A DNA stretch of 64,000 nucleotides, taken from the NCBI GenBank assembly GCA_947473305.1, contig CANJCB010000018.1, positions 1 to 64,000 of the forward strand. The letters are read 5' to 3'. Source of the DNA: Rhodospirillales bacterium (GTDB lineage: Bacteria; Pseudomonadota; Alphaproteobacteria; ATCC43930; CGMCC-115725). The position numbers and the translations under genes are program-made. Position 1 is the stretch's first letter; every line of letters starts with the position of its first letter. This document shows positions 54,101 through 63,680 of this stretch, in pieces. The notes beneath the pieces were generated by a model, which searched no databases, was not told the DNA's origin, and saw only the letters and a program-made list of their open reading frames with translations.

Positions 54101-54779
54101 CGCGGTTCCCGGCCTCGAACTCCGCCAGGTCGTTCGCACCTATAAGCAGGCGGGTCAGGCACTGCCGGTTCTCAAGGGCGCGTCCCTGGCGCTGAAACCG
54201 GGCGAGATCGTCGCCCTCGTCGGGCCTTCGGGCGCGGGCAAGTCGACCTTGCTGCATGTTGCCGGCCTGTTGGAACGGCCCGACGGCGGAACTGTGCTGA
54301 TCTCGGGCAAGGATTGCGATGGACTGTCGGACGACGAGAGGACGGCGTTGCGCCGCGCCTCCCTGGGGTTCGTCTATCAGTTCCATCACCTGCTGCCCGA
54401 ATTCTCCGCCATCGAGAACGTCATGCTGCCGCAGATGATCGCTGGAAAATCCCGCGGCGAGGCGAGGGCGCGTGCCTCGGAGCTTTTGGCGATGGTGGGA
54501 CTGGGGCCGCGAGAGGAGCACCGTCCGGCCCGTCTCTCGGGCGGCGAGCAGCAGCGCGTCGCCATCGTGCGCGCGCTCGCCAACCGCCCGCGCGTGCTGC
54601 TGGGCGACGAGCCCACGGGCAATCTCGATCAAGCCACCGCCGACGAGGTGACGGGGTCGCTCGTCCGCATCATTCGCGAAACCGGCGTTGCGGCGCTGAT
54701 TGCAACCCACAACATGGATCTGGCACGGCGGATGGACCGCATGGTCTCGCTGGACGGCGGATTTCTGGTCGAACGCTAA
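54093..54779 (+). CDS. lolD: Lipoprotein-releasing ABC transporter ATPase LolD (228 aa)
   Basis: ATPase of the Lol system. Walker [12 protein letters not shown] (about 44-54), Q-loop [21 protein letters not shown], signature LSGGEQQR, Walker [13 protein letters not shown] and the H-loop in ATHNMD are intact. HHLLPEF is typical of LolD. It overlaps lolC and converges with a lipoprotein gene 12 bases away. Confidence 0.95.
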   Translation: MSDAVPGLELRQVVRTYKQAGQALPVLKGASLALKPGEIVALVGPSGAGKSTLLHVAGLLERPDGGTVLISGKDCDGLSDDERTALRRASLGFVYQFHHLLPEFSAIENVMLPQMIAGKSRGEARARASELLAMVGLGPREEHRPARLSGGEQQRVAIVRALANRPRVLLGDEPTGNLDQATADEVTGSLVRIIRETGVAALIATHNMDLARRMDRMVSLDGGFLVER

Positions 54780-54791
54780 GCCGTCCGCAAT

Positions 54792-55262
54792 CTAGGGTGC
54801 GCTTCCGCCGTAGAACCATTGTTCGGCGGCTTCCTTGGCGCCCCGTTGGGGATTGACCAGCGTCACGAAGAAAGTGTCGCCTGGATCCGACTGGAATTCA
54901 GCGGTGCGCGTAATGCCGATGATGGGGTCGATCCTGATGAAGCGACGCTCGCCGACCTGGACCAGAATCGTCTTGAACTGGTCGGGATAGGTCTCCCGGC
55001 TGTCCACCGTGATCTTATATTGGCCGGGCGCCAGATCCCGGTAAAAGACGCCATGGGGATAAGCGACGCCCGTCATCTGTCCGTTGAGATAGACCCTGGT
55101 GCTGGCCACGGAATCGTTGACGTTGGCCTCGCGGTAAAAATAAAGCCGTGCGGCGCCGGAAGCGGGGGGCGGCAAATCCACGGTTCCGAGGAGCGGCGGC
55201 TCCTTGACGCAGCCTGCCAGCATGACAAGAGATAGGCCGAGTAACAGGAAAGATCGGATCAT
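54792..55262 (-). CDS. Predicted lipoprotein, DUF2846-like (156 aa)
   Basis: The ATG at 55262 gives a signal peptide with lipobox VMLAGC (Cys18). The mature domain has the DUF2846-like pattern ARLYFYREANVNDSVASTRVYLNG followed by YPHGVFYRDLAPGQYKITVD, a small beta-sandwich often seen in envelope lipoproteins. The last third, with FQSDPGDTFFVTLVNP, completes the fold. GAGGCGAC lies upstream. It is next to lolCD by position but on the other strand. Function unknown. Confidence 0.8.
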   Translation of the reverse strand: MIRSFLLLGLSLVMLAGCVKEPPLLGTVDLPPPASGAARLYFYREANVNDSVASTRVYLNGQMTGVAYPHGVFYRDLAPGQYKITVDSRETYPDQFKTILVQVGERRFIRIDPIIGITRTAEFQSDPGDTFFVTLVNPQRGAKEAAEQWFYGGSAP

Positions 55263-55401
55263 GTCGCCTCGCGATGTCTGCCTGATTATATGGCCATCGT
55301 TGCTGCGCCGGAAGGTCCCGATAAAGAGCGGGCGATCTTCCTGTTCCCCTGACATCCCGAGAGGGATATGCGATGGTGGTTGACCAGCTTCGGGACCGCT
55401 C

Positions 55402-58400
55402 ATGCCGCTTGCAGATTTCATTCATCTCCGGGTCCATTCCGCCTATTCGCTCTCGGCCGGGGCGATCAAGGTCAAGCAGCTTGTAACTCTTTGCAAACAA
55501 CACAAGATGCCCGCGGTGGCGATCACCGACACGGGTAATCTTTTCGGGGCTCTCGAGTTCGCAATTGCGGCGAGCGATGCCGGAATCCAGCCGATCATCG
55601 GTTGCGAATTCTCGGTCCGCCGGGGCGACTCGGTCGATGGAGCGCGCGGCCTGCGGAGCGGAGTCACGCCGCCGCCGGACCGGATCGTGCTGCTGGTGCA
55701 GAACGAGACCGGCTACGACAATCTGATGAAGCTGGTGAGCCGCGCTTTCCTGGAGAGCGATGGCGGGGAAGAGCCCCAGCTCGACTTGACCGAGTTGGAG
55801 GAGCTTTCGCAGGGATTGCTGCTGCTTACCGGGGGACCGACGGGACCCGTGGGGCGGCTCCTGACCGAGGGCCAGGATGCGGCCGAATCCATGCTGCTCC
55901 GCCTTGCCGGGATGTTCCCCGGTCGAATCTACATCGAGCTGATGCGCCATGGCGTCGATGCCGAGGATCGCATCGAAGCGGCCTTGATCGATCTCGCCTA
56001 TAAGCACGATATCCCGCTGGTTGCGACCAACGACGCCTATTTCCCGGATCCTGGCTATTACGAGGCGCATGACGCGCTGCTGTGCATCGCGGAAGGCGCG
56101 GTGCTGGGCCAGCCCAACCGCCGGCGTCTGACCCAGGATCATCACTTCAAGTCGGCCGCGGACATGCGCGCGCTTTTTGCCGATCTGCCGGAGGCTTGCG
56201 ACAACACCCTGGCCATCGCCCGCCGTTGCGCCTTCATGCCCCAGTTCCGGAAGCCCATCCTGCCGCCTTTCGGCGCGGAAGGGGTCGACGAGAAGGCAGA
56301 GCTTCGCCGGATGGCCGCCGAAGGATTGGAGCGGCGTCTCGCGACGCAGGTCTACCGCCCCGATATGACGCCGGCGGAATTCGAAGAGGCTGCCAAGCCC
56401 TATCACGAACGGTTGGAGTTCGAGCTCGGTACCATCCTCAACATGGGCTTCAGCGGCTATTTCCTGATCGTCGCCGAATTCATCCAATGGGCCAAAGCCC
56501 ATGACATCCCGGTGGGACCGGGGCGCGGTTCCGGCGCGGGATCGGTGGTCGCCTGGGCGCTCACCATCACGGACCTCGACCCCTTGCGTTTCGGCTTGCT
56601 CTTCGAGCGGTTCCTGAACCCCGAACGTGTCAGCATGCCGGACTTCGATATCGACTTCTGCCAGGACCGGCGGGACGAGGTGATCCGCCACGTCCAGGAA
56701 AAATACGGCCGCGACCGGGTGGCCCAGATCATCACCTTCGGAAAGCTCCAGGCCCGGGCGGTGTTGCGCGACGTGGGACGGGTCATGGAGATGCCCTATT
56801 CGCAGGTGGACCGCATCTGCAAGCTGGTGCCGAACAACCCCGCCAATCCGGTGACACTCCAGCAGGCCATCGACGGGGAACCGGCGCTCCAGGGCATGCG
56901 GGACAATGACGAGACAGTCGCAAGGCTGATGCTGACGGCCTTGAAGCTCGAAGGCCTCTATCGCCATGCCTCGACCCATGCGGCGGGCGTGGTGATCGGC
57001 GACCGGCCGCTCGACCGGCTGGTGCCGCTCTACCGCGACCCGCGTTCGGACATGCCGGTCACCCAGTTCAACATGAAATATGTGGAGACGGCGGGGCTCG
57101 TTAAGTTCGACTTCCTGGGACTGAAGACGCTCACCGTTCTGGCCCGCGCACTCGATCTTCTGAAGGCAAGGGGCGTCGAGCTCGACCTCACCAACCTGCC
57201 CTTCGACGACGGGCCGAGCTTCGAGCTTCTGGGGCGCGGTGATACGGTCGGCGTGTTCCAGCTCGAAGGCGCGGGCATGCGCGACATGCTGAAGAAGCTG
57301 CGCCCCGACCGCTTCGAGGACATCATCGCCGTGGTGTCGCTCTACCGGCCGGGTCCGATGGAGAACATCCCGCGCTATATCGCGATCAAGCATGGCGATG
57401 AGAAGCCCGACTACCTGCATCCGTCCCTTGAGGAGATCCTCAAGGAAACCCACGGGATCATGATCTACCAGGAACAGGTGATGCAGATCGCCCAGGTACT
57501 CAGCGGCTATACGCTGGGCGGGGCCGATCTTCTGCGTCGCGCCATGGGCAAGAAGATCAAGGAGGAGATGCAGGCCCAGCGGAGGCTTTTTGTCGACGGT
57601 GCCAAGAAGCGCGGCGTCAAGGAAGCGACGGCGGACCATATCTTCGACCAGGTCGCGAAATTCGCGGGCTACGGCTTCAACAAATCCCATGCGGCGGCCT
57701 ATGCGCTGGTCGCCTATCAGACGGCCTACCTCAAGGCGAACCATCCGGTCGAGTTCATGGCCGCCTCCATGACCCTCGATCTTGGCAATACCGACAAGCT
57801 GAACGTTTTCCGCCAGGAATGCGCGCGGTTGAACATCAAGCTGCTGCCCCCGGACATCAACAAATCGGAAGTCACCTTCGGCGTGGAGGAGACGCCACAG
57901 GGCACCGCGATCCGCTATGCCTTGGCGGCGGTCAAGGGTGTCGGCGCGGAGGCGATGAAACTGCTGGTCGCCGAGCGCAAGGCGAAGGGTCGCTTCAAGG
58001 ACCTTTTCGATCTGGCCCGGCGCCTCGACGTGAAGAGCTTCAACAAGCGGCAGTTCGAATCGCTGGCCAAGGCCGGAGCCTTCGAATCCCTGAACCCCAA
58101 CCGCGCCCAGACCCTGGCCGCGGGCGAAATGCTGCTGCGCCATGCGAGCGTCGCGGCGGACGAGCGGGGCAGCCAGCAGGTCAGCCTCTTCGGCGGCGCC
58201 GATCAGCCGCTGCGCAATCCGGCATTGCCGCCAATCCCGGACTGGCCCTCGATCGAGAAGCTGCAATACGAGTTCGATGCCATCGGCTTCTATCTCTCGA
58301 GCCACCCGCTCGATGCTTATGGGAAGAGCCTGGAGCGGGTGGGAGTCGTGCGTTTCGCCGACCTGCCGGCCCGCATGTCCGTGGGCGGGCCGACCCGCCA

Positions 58401-58875
58401 CAAACTCGCCGGCATCGTCGTCGGCAAGAAGGAGCGGACCTCGGCGCGGGGCAACCGCTTCGCCTTCGTCCAGATGTCGGATTCGAGCGGGCTTTTCGAG
58501 GTCACCGTCTTCTCCGATATCTTGAGCCAATCGCGTGAAGCACTTGATTCCGGACAACCTTTAGTCGTCACCGTGGATATCCGGGCGGAAGAGGAAAACT
58601 TGCGTCTCACCGCCCAGCGGATCGAACCGCTGGACGGTGTCGTTGCTCATGCGGCCGCGGGCCTCAGGGTCTTCCTGGGCGGGCAGGAAGCAGTCTCGCC
58701 GCTTCAGGCCCTCATTTCCCGCGAGGGGGTTGGGCGGGGCCGTGTCACTGTCGTAATCCCTCTGCCGCCTTCCCGCGAAGTGGAGATTGCCTTGCCCGGC
58801 GGCTTCCGGATCAGCCCAAAGATCCGGGCCGCCGTGAAGTCGCTCCCGGGCATCGTGGACGTTCACGACATCTGA
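55402..58875 (+). CDS. dnaE: DNA polymerase III subunit alpha (1157 aa)
   Basis: Replicative polymerase of the C family. Domains: PHP (about 1-270; HLRVHSAYSLSAGAI at the start), palm with the catalytic aspartates in MPDFDIDFCQDRRDEVI (about 413-428) and a third further on, fingers with GPGRGSGAGSVVAW, the beta-clamp/HhH region (GYGFNKSHAAAYALVAYQTAY) and a C-terminal OB fold (HKLAGIVVGKKER, FVQMSDSSGLFEVTVF). Length is normal for DnaE1. It stands alone, divergent from the lipoprotein gene. Confidence 0.97.
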   Translation: MPLADFIHLRVHSAYSLSAGAIKVKQLVTLCKQHKMPAVAITDTGNLFGALEFAIAASDAGIQPIIGCEFSVRRGDSVDGARGLRSGVTPPPDRIVLLVQNETGYDNLMKLVSRAFLESDGGEEPQLDLTELEELSQGLLLLTGGPTGPVGRLLTEGQDAAESMLLRLAGMFPGRIYIELMRHGVDAEDRIEAALIDLAYKHDIPLVATNDAYFPDPGYYEAHDALLCIAEGAVLGQPNRRRLTQDHHFKSAADMRALFADLPEACDNTLAIARRCAFMPQFRKPILPPFGAEGVDEKAELRRMAAEGLERRLATQVYRPDMTPAEFEEAAKPYHERLEFELGTILNMGFSGYFLIVAEFIQWAKAHDIPVGPGRGSGAGSVVAWALTITDLDPLRFGLLFERFLNPERVSMPDFDIDFCQDRRDEVIRHVQEKYGRDRVAQIITFGKLQARAVLRDVGRVMEMPYSQVDRICKLVPNNPANPVTLQQAIDGEPALQGMRDNDETVARLMLTALKLEGLYRHASTHAAGVVIGDRPLDRLVPLYRDPRSDMPVTQFNMKYVETAGLVKFDFLGLKTLTVLARALDLLKARGVELDLTNLPFDDGPSFELLGRGDTVGVFQLEGAGMRDMLKKLRPDRFEDIIAVVSLYRPGPMENIPRYIAIKHGDEKPDYLHPSLEEILKETHGIMIYQEQVMQIAQVLSGYTLGGADLLRRAMGKKIKEEMQAQRRLFVDGAKKRGVKEATADHIFDQVAKFAGYGFNKSHAAAYALVAYQTAYLKANHPVEFMAASMTLDLGNTDKLNVFRQECARLNIKLLPPDINKSEVTFGVEETPQGTAIRYALAAVKGVGAEAMKLLVAERKAKGRFKDLFDLARRLDVKSFNKRQFESLAKAGAFESLNPNRAQTLAAGEMLLRHASVAADERGSQQVSLFGGADQPLRNPALPPIPDWPSIEKLQYEFDAIGFYLSSHPLDAYGKSLERVGVVRFADLPARMSVGGPTRHKLAGIVVGKKERTSARGNRFAFVQMSDSSGLFEVTVFSDILSQSREALDSGQPLVVTVDIRAEEENLRLTAQRIEPLDGVVAHAAAGLRVFLGGQEAVSPLQALISREGVGRGRVTVVIPLPPSREVEIALPGGFRISPKIRAAVKSLPGIVDVHDI

Positions 58876-58976
58876 CCGGCCAGAGCCTCGTCGCTAAGCC
58901 CTGGCGAGTCTTCGCAACTCTGTAGTAATAATCGAGAAACGGGACCGGGACGGTTTTCGTGCGGAGGAGTGAGGGA

Positions 58977-60338
58977 ATGATCTATCAGGCCGAGACCGGG
59001 AACGCCCGGATGCTGTTCTGCGGCGAGACCATGCTCGCGCGGGGACTGACGCCCTTCAAGGAACCGGATTATCTGGCGCTGGTGGAATTGACCCGGAACG
59101 CCGATCTCGCCTTCACCAATCTCGAAACGACTGTCCGCAACCGGGACGAGGGCTATGCCACGGCGACCAAGGGGACGCCCATGACGACCCCGCCGGAATT
59201 GCTGGAGGACTTGAAGTGGATGGGGTTCAACCTGGTCTCCACCTCGAACAATCACGCACTGGACTATGGCCCCGGCGGCGTGCTGGCCATGTGCAAGCAC
59301 CTCCAGCAGGCGCGGCTCGCCTATTCCGGCAGCGGCGCCAATCTCGGCGAATCGCGGATGCCGGGCTATGTGGATACCGCGGCGGGGCGCGTCGGCCTCG
59401 TTTCCGCGACCTCGACCTTCAAGCCGGGCGAGCAGGCCGGCGAGCAGCGGCCGGACACCTATGGCCGCCCTGGCTGCAATCCGCTGCGCTACACGAGCAA
59501 CTACACCGTCGACAGCCAGGCCTTCGATGCGCTGATGCGGATTTCCGATCAGCTTGCCTTTTCGACGGATATGGCCCGTCTGCGTGCTTCCTTCTATGCG
59601 GCGAGCGAGGCCCCTGAGGACACCGCCGAAGCGACGACCTTCCTCGGCAGCAAATTCCAGCGCGGCAAGGAATTCCGGATCTCGACGACGGTCGATGCCT
59701 CGGATGCCGATGCCAACCTAAGGGCGATCCGTGAGGCCAAGCGGCAGGCCGATTGGGTCGTCTTCTCCTTCCACAATCACGAATACGGCGAGACGGGGCG
59801 GCGCACGACGCCGACCCGCGTCGATCTGGAAGTTCCGGCCGACTTCATGATCGAGTTCTCGCGGGCGGCGATCGACGCGGGCGCCGACGCCGTGGTGGGT
59901 CACGGCCTCCATGTGACCCTGGGGATCGAGGTCTATAAGAACCGGCCGATCTTCTACAGCCTGGGGAATCACATCTTCCAGAACGATTCGGTCCAGGTTT
60001 TCCCCTCGGAAGCCTATACCCGCTTCGGGCTCGATCATGCCGCCACGCCCGGCGATTTCCTCGATGCGCGCAACGGCAACGGCACCCGCAGCTTCCCGGC
60101 CTTCAAGGAATATTGGGAGAGCTATGCCGCCATGTGCGAATTCCGGGGACGCGAGCTGGTTGGCATCCGCCTCCATCCGGTCGATCTTGGCCACAAGCGG
60201 TCCCGCGCCCAGATGGGACGCCCGGTGATCGCCCATGGCGAGGTCGCGGCCCGGGTTCTCGACCGTGTGACGCGCTTCTCCCGTCACTATGGAACGGAGA
60301 TCGTGACCGAAGGCGAGACGGGCTACATCCGGCTTTAG
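58977..60338 (+). CDS. CapA-family protein, metallophosphatase-like (453 aa)
   Basis: The CapA/PGA_cap domain covers most of the protein: MLFCGETMLARG at the start, NLETTVRN, STSNNHALDYGPGGVL, FSFHNHEYGE and VGHGLHVTLGIEVYKNRPIFYSLGNHIFQN are the expected motifs with Asn/His metal ligands. Relatives take part in poly-gamma-glutamate capsule assembly, but most genomic copies without capB/capC have unknown roles. No signal peptide is seen. GGAGGAG precedes the ATG at 58977. Confidence 0.87.
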   Translation: MIYQAETGNARMLFCGETMLARGLTPFKEPDYLALVELTRNADLAFTNLETTVRNRDEGYATATKGTPMTTPPELLEDLKWMGFNLVSTSNNHALDYGPGGVLAMCKHLQQARLAYSGSGANLGESRMPGYVDTAAGRVGLVSATSTFKPGEQAGEQRPDTYGRPGCNPLRYTSNYTVDSQAFDALMRISDQLAFSTDMARLRASFYAASEAPEDTAEATTFLGSKFQRGKEFRISTTVDASDADANLRAIREAKRQADWVVFSFHNHEYGETGRRTTPTRVDLEVPADFMIEFSRAAIDAGADAVVGHGLHVTLGIEVYKNRPIFYSLGNHIFQNDSVQVFPSEAYTRFGLDHAATPGDFLDARNGNGTRSFPAFKEYWESYAAMCEFRGRELVGIRLHPVDLGHKRSRAQMGRPVIAHGEVAARVLDRVTRFSRHYGTEIVTEGETGYIRL

Positions 60339-60346
60339 GAAAGGCT

Positions 60347-60832
60347 TTAGACCACGGCGGGGCGAGGGCGGGATGCTCTCGCTGCCGCGATGCCTAGGAT
60401 GATGAAGACGATGAGCGCCGCGATCTGCGCGATGGCGAAGGCGGGCTCGGTCTGCGTCGGCGCCAGGGCGTGCAGCGCGGGCACTTTCAGGAAAGCCTGG
60501 GCGATCAGCACGAAGACCAGCAGATAGAGGCCGATGATCGATCCCATCAGGTAGATCGAGCGCCCCAGGGCGGATTGCCCAAAGACATAATGCCCTAGAA
60601 TCGCCAATCCCAGCACCACGAGCGAGATAACGCCGACCCAATGGGACGGCAGGAAATGATCGAAGGGGAAGCCGAAGCCCGTGACGCTCGTCGCCACCGC
60701 CGATGCGAGAAAAGCCGCGATCCAGGAAGGCGAGGCCTGTCGGCGCTGCATGCCGATCACCACGACGAAGCCCGCGACGATCGCGCCGAGGCTCAGGACC
60801 GTATGGATCCAGGTGAAGGTCGAAAGGTTCAT
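60347..60832 (-). CDS. Multi-pass membrane protein, unknown (161 aa)
   Basis: Five hydrophobic segments are predicted (about 5-27, 34-52, 66-84, 91-111, 134-154), with no large loops. Family is not recognised; layout is like small DUF2306-type or CopD-type proteins. GGAGGGAACC precedes the ATG at 60832. It follows the solute-binding-protein gene on the same strand by 33 bases, so they may be cotranscribed. Confidence 0.72.
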   Translation of the reverse strand: MNLSTFTWIHTVLSLGAIVAGFVVVIGMQRRQASPSWIAAFLASAVATSVTGFGFPFDHFLPSHWVGVISLVVLGLAILGHYVFGQSALGRSIYLMGSIIGLYLLVFVLIAQAFLKVPALHALAPTQTEPAFAIAQIAALIVFIILGIAAARASRPRPAVV

Positions 60833-60865
60833 GGTTCCCTCCAAGAATAGCGAGCGAAGCCCGCG

Positions 60866-62446
60866 TTATTTGGCCAGCCAGGCGTTCGCCCAGGTCCCCG
60901 TTCCCTGGATTCCCCATAGCCCTTTCAGATGGGCGGTCGCGGCGTCGAGGTTGGCGGTCTCGCGCAGGCTCAGCACTGGGAGATCGTCGGCAAGGATCGC
61001 CTGGGCCTCCTGATAGGCCTTGGCGCGGTCGGCCAGGTTGCTGCCCGCTTCGGCCTGCTCGAAAAGCTGATCGACCTTGGGGTTTGAATAGTGCGATGCG
61101 TTGCCGAATTGCTTGCCCGCGGTTGCGGTCACGAAGATCCGCGCCACGCCCAGGGCAGGATCGGCATAGCTGTTGTAGACCTGGAAGGAGATATCGAAAT
61201 CGCGATCGTCGAAGACCTTTTTCACAAGGCTTGCCCGTTCCATCGCATCGATCACGACCTCGACGCCGACCTGCTGCCACATGCTCTTGAGCGCGACTGC
61301 GACCTGCTGGAATTCGGGATAATCGGCGGTATAGATGATGACATGGGTGGTGAAGCGCTTGCCGTCGGCCCCGCGTTTCACACCGGCCTCGTCAAGCAGC
61401 GCATTCGCCCTCGCGGCGTCGTAGGGATACATCTTCCGGTAGTCGATGTTCGGGTTGACGGTCCATTTGATCTGCTTCGTCCAAGGAGCGGTCGCGACGC
61501 CGCCGACCTCGAAATAGGCGTTCTTGAAGATGTAGTCGCGATCGGTCGCCATCATCAGCGCCTGGCGCACCCGCTTGTCATCCAGAGGTTTGCGGGCCAC
61601 GTTGAAGAAGGCGAAAGTGGTGCCCGGCACGAAATCGCTCAGTTCCAGTTTGAGTTTCGGATCGGCGCGCACGGCCGCCATATCACTGACCTGGATAGAC
61701 TGGACCACATCGACCTCGCCGGCCTTGAGCGCCTGGAGGCGCGCGGCGGACTGGGTGATGATCTTGGCGATCACGGTGTCGAGGTAGGGCTTGCCCGGCT
61801 CGAAGTAATTGGGGTTCCGGTCGAGCTTCAGATAATCCCCATGTTTCCACTCGGAGAGCTTGAAGGCGCCAGTGCCTACGGGAGCGGTCGAACTGATCGG
61901 ATTTGTCCGGGGATCCGTGCCGCGCAGCAGATGGGCAGGCAGGATGGCACCGCCCTGCTGGCAGGTCAGGGAAACGAGGAAGGGGCCGGAAGGCTGCTTG
62001 AGCTTGATCGTCACCTTGTCCGGGGCGGGCGTCTCGATGCTCTCGATGCCCTTGCCCGTGGCGACGAAGACGGGGGAATATTTTATGCTGACCTCGGCCA
62101 GCGAATATTTGACGTCTTCGGAGGAGAGGGGCTTGCCGTCCTGCCAGTTCGCCTTCACGAGATCGAAGCTATAGGTGAGCCCGTCGGGCGACACGGTCCA
62201 GGATTTGGCCAGCAGCGGCTTGATCTCAAAGTCCGTCGTGACCTGGAGAAGCCCCTGATAGATCGTGCAACCGACCTGCTTGTCCGGCACGCCGTTGGAC
62301 GTATCGGGATTGACCGTGGGCGGCTCCTGGTTCAGCACGTAGACGGCAGTGCCCCCCCGCTGAGGCGTCGTTTGGGCTGGCGAAGGCGTTGCCGCGAGCG
62401 CCAGGGCGAGGGTCGCAAGGCCGGAGGCCCAAATCATCCGCTTCAT
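60866..62446 (-). CDS. ABC transporter solute-binding protein, family 5 (526 aa)
   Basis: A periplasmic binding protein of the peptide/nickel/oligosaccharide type (SBP_bac_5). Signal peptide 1-25 ends SPAQ; the domain shows EPPTVNPDTSNGVPDKQVGCTIYQGLL at the start, AKSWTVSPDGLTYSFDL, and the hallmark PLDDKRVRQALMMATDRDYI and NALLDEAG. Length is standard. No permease or ATPase genes are adjacent, so its partner transporter lies elsewhere or is beyond this strand. The ATG at 62446 has GAGGGGG upstream. Confidence 0.9.
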   Translation of the reverse strand: MKRMIWASGLATLALALAATPSPAQTTPQRGGTAVYVLNQEPPTVNPDTSNGVPDKQVGCTIYQGLLQVTTDFEIKPLLAKSWTVSPDGLTYSFDLVKANWQDGKPLSSEDVKYSLAEVSIKYSPVFVATGKGIESIETPAPDKVTIKLKQPSGPFLVSLTCQQGGAILPAHLLRGTDPRTNPISSTAPVGTGAFKLSEWKHGDYLKLDRNPNYFEPGKPYLDTVIAKIITQSAARLQALKAGEVDVVQSIQVSDMAAVRADPKLKLELSDFVPGTTFAFFNVARKPLDDKRVRQALMMATDRDYIFKNAYFEVGGVATAPWTKQIKWTVNPNIDYRKMYPYDAARANALLDEAGVKRGADGKRFTTHVIIYTADYPEFQQVAVALKSMWQQVGVEVVIDAMERASLVKKVFDDRDFDISFQVYNSYADPALGVARIFVTATAGKQFGNASHYSNPKVDQLFEQAEAGSNLADRAKAYQEAQAILADDLPVLSLRETANLDAATAHLKGLWGIQGTGTWANAWLAK

Positions 62447-62471
62447 CTCCAAGCCCCCTCTGATCGTTTGC

Positions 62472-62939
62472 TCAGCCCCGGAGCGCGCGTCGGCGCTCCA
62501 GGCTTTCAGGCTTCCATTGCGTCTTCATGTCATAGAACACGTCGAAGGCGGGCTGGTCTTCCGGCAAGCGGACCCAGGGGAGCTTCGAGCGGGTGAAGAT
62601 ATGGGCCTCGGGCGGCAGTTTCCCCGGGTCGTCCAAGGTGCCGACGCGCAGGAAGCGCAATCCCGGCCGGCGGCCGTAGTCGCTCCAGAGAGCCGTCTGG
62701 CAGCTCGGGCATCGGTAGATATCATGCGGCTTTCCGCTGTCCGTCGGGACCGGCACCCCTTCAGGTTCGCCCGATAAAATCTCTATCCGGTCGGTCTCGA
62801 TCAGCGCGTTTATGACGAAGGCGGTGCCCGTCTGCCGCTGGCAATCGTGGCAGTGGCAGCAATTGACGAACATCGGCGCGGACTTGAGGCGATACCTGAT
62901 CGCCCCGCACGCGCAGCCGCCTTCAAGCCCCTCGCTCAT
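62472..62939 (-). CDS. GFA family zinc protein (155 aa)
   Basis: This matches the glutathione-dependent formaldehyde-activating (Gfa) or CENP-V fold. Zinc-binding cysteines are in GGCACGAIRY, NCCHCHDCQRQTG and RCPSCQTALWSD. Gfa itself speeds the reaction of glutathione with formaldehyde, but most family members have no tested activity. It ends 26 bases upstream of the solute-binding-protein gene on the same strand, and is divergent from a glutathione transferase gene. Confidence 0.9.
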   Translation of the reverse strand: MSEGLEGGCACGAIRYRLKSAPMFVNCCHCHDCQRQTGTAFVINALIETDRIEILSGEPEGVPVPTDSGKPHDIYRCPSCQTALWSDYGRRPGLRFLRVGTLDDPGKLPPEAHIFTRSKLPWVRLPEDQPAFDVFYDMKTQWKPESLERRRALRG

Positions 62940-63033
62940 GACACCCTCCGCCGCTGGTTGAAGCTTAGATCACTCCCGCTGCGGTTGCGAGCGTCGAACG
63001 ATCCCCGCAAGATGGAGGCAGGAGGATGCCTCG

Positions 63034-63660
63034 ATGATCCTGATCGGCCAATATGATTCGCCTTTCGTGCGGCGCGTGGCAATCGCCTGTCGCCTCTACG
63101 GTATCGACTTCGAACACCAGCCCTGGTCGGTCTTCGGCGATGCCGCCCGCATCGAGCCCTATAATCCTCTGAAGCGCGTGCCGACCCTGGTGCTTGACAC
63201 CGGCGAGAGCCTGATCGAAAGCGCCGCCATCCTCGACCATCTCGACGAGCTTGCCGGCCCTGAAAAGGCGATGATCCCGGAACGGGGAGTGGAGCGCCGC
63301 GCGACTCTGAAGGTCTGCGCGCTCGCCACCGGCATGGCGGATAAGGCGGTGAGCCTCGTCTACGAGCGGGTTCTGCATAGCGAGAAGTCTCCGGTCTGGG
63401 TCGAACGTTGCAATTCCCAGGTCTCAGGCGTCTTGGGGGCTCTCGACAAGGATCGCGCCACCCGCAGCGGAGCCTTCTGGTTCGGTGGCAAGCTCAGTCA
63501 CGCCGATATCGCGGTCGCCTGCGCGCTCCGCTTCACGCGGGAGGCGCTGCCCGGCTTTTTCGACGACCAACGCTGGCCGGCGCTGGCGGCTCACGGGGAA
63601 CGCTGCGAAGGGCTGGACGTCTTCCGCGAGATCAGCCAGCCTCTGAACGTTCCAAGCTGA
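63034..63660 (+). CDS. Glutathione S-transferase family protein (208 aa)
   Basis: A two-domain GST. The thioredoxin-like N-terminal domain shows SPFVRRVAIACRLYGIDFEHQPW, the cis-Pro in RVPTLVL and ESAAILDHLDE (glutathione gamma-glutamyl contact); the helical C-terminal domain follows from about 90, with GKLSHADIAVACALRFT. Ser9 is the candidate active-site residue. GGAGGATG precedes the ATG. The following gene, 20 bases on, is a solute-binding-like protein; they may share a transcript. Confidence 0.88.
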   Translation: MILIGQYDSPFVRRVAIACRLYGIDFEHQPWSVFGDAARIEPYNPLKRVPTLVLDTGESLIESAAILDHLDELAGPEKAMIPERGVERRATLKVCALATGMADKAVSLVYERVLHSEKSPVWVERCNSQVSGVLGALDKDRATRSGAFWFGGKLSHADIAVACALRFTREALPGFFDDQRWPALAAHGERCEGLDVFREISQPLNVPS

Positions 63661-63680
63661 AATAGAGAGAGGATCGATCG

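Noticed and set aside
55015-58557. 1180-codon open frame antisense to dnaE
   Set aside because: It lies opposite a complete, well-conserved dnaE and overlaps the lipoprotein gene. Long antisense frames arise from GC-rich third positions; its translation has no recognisable domain.
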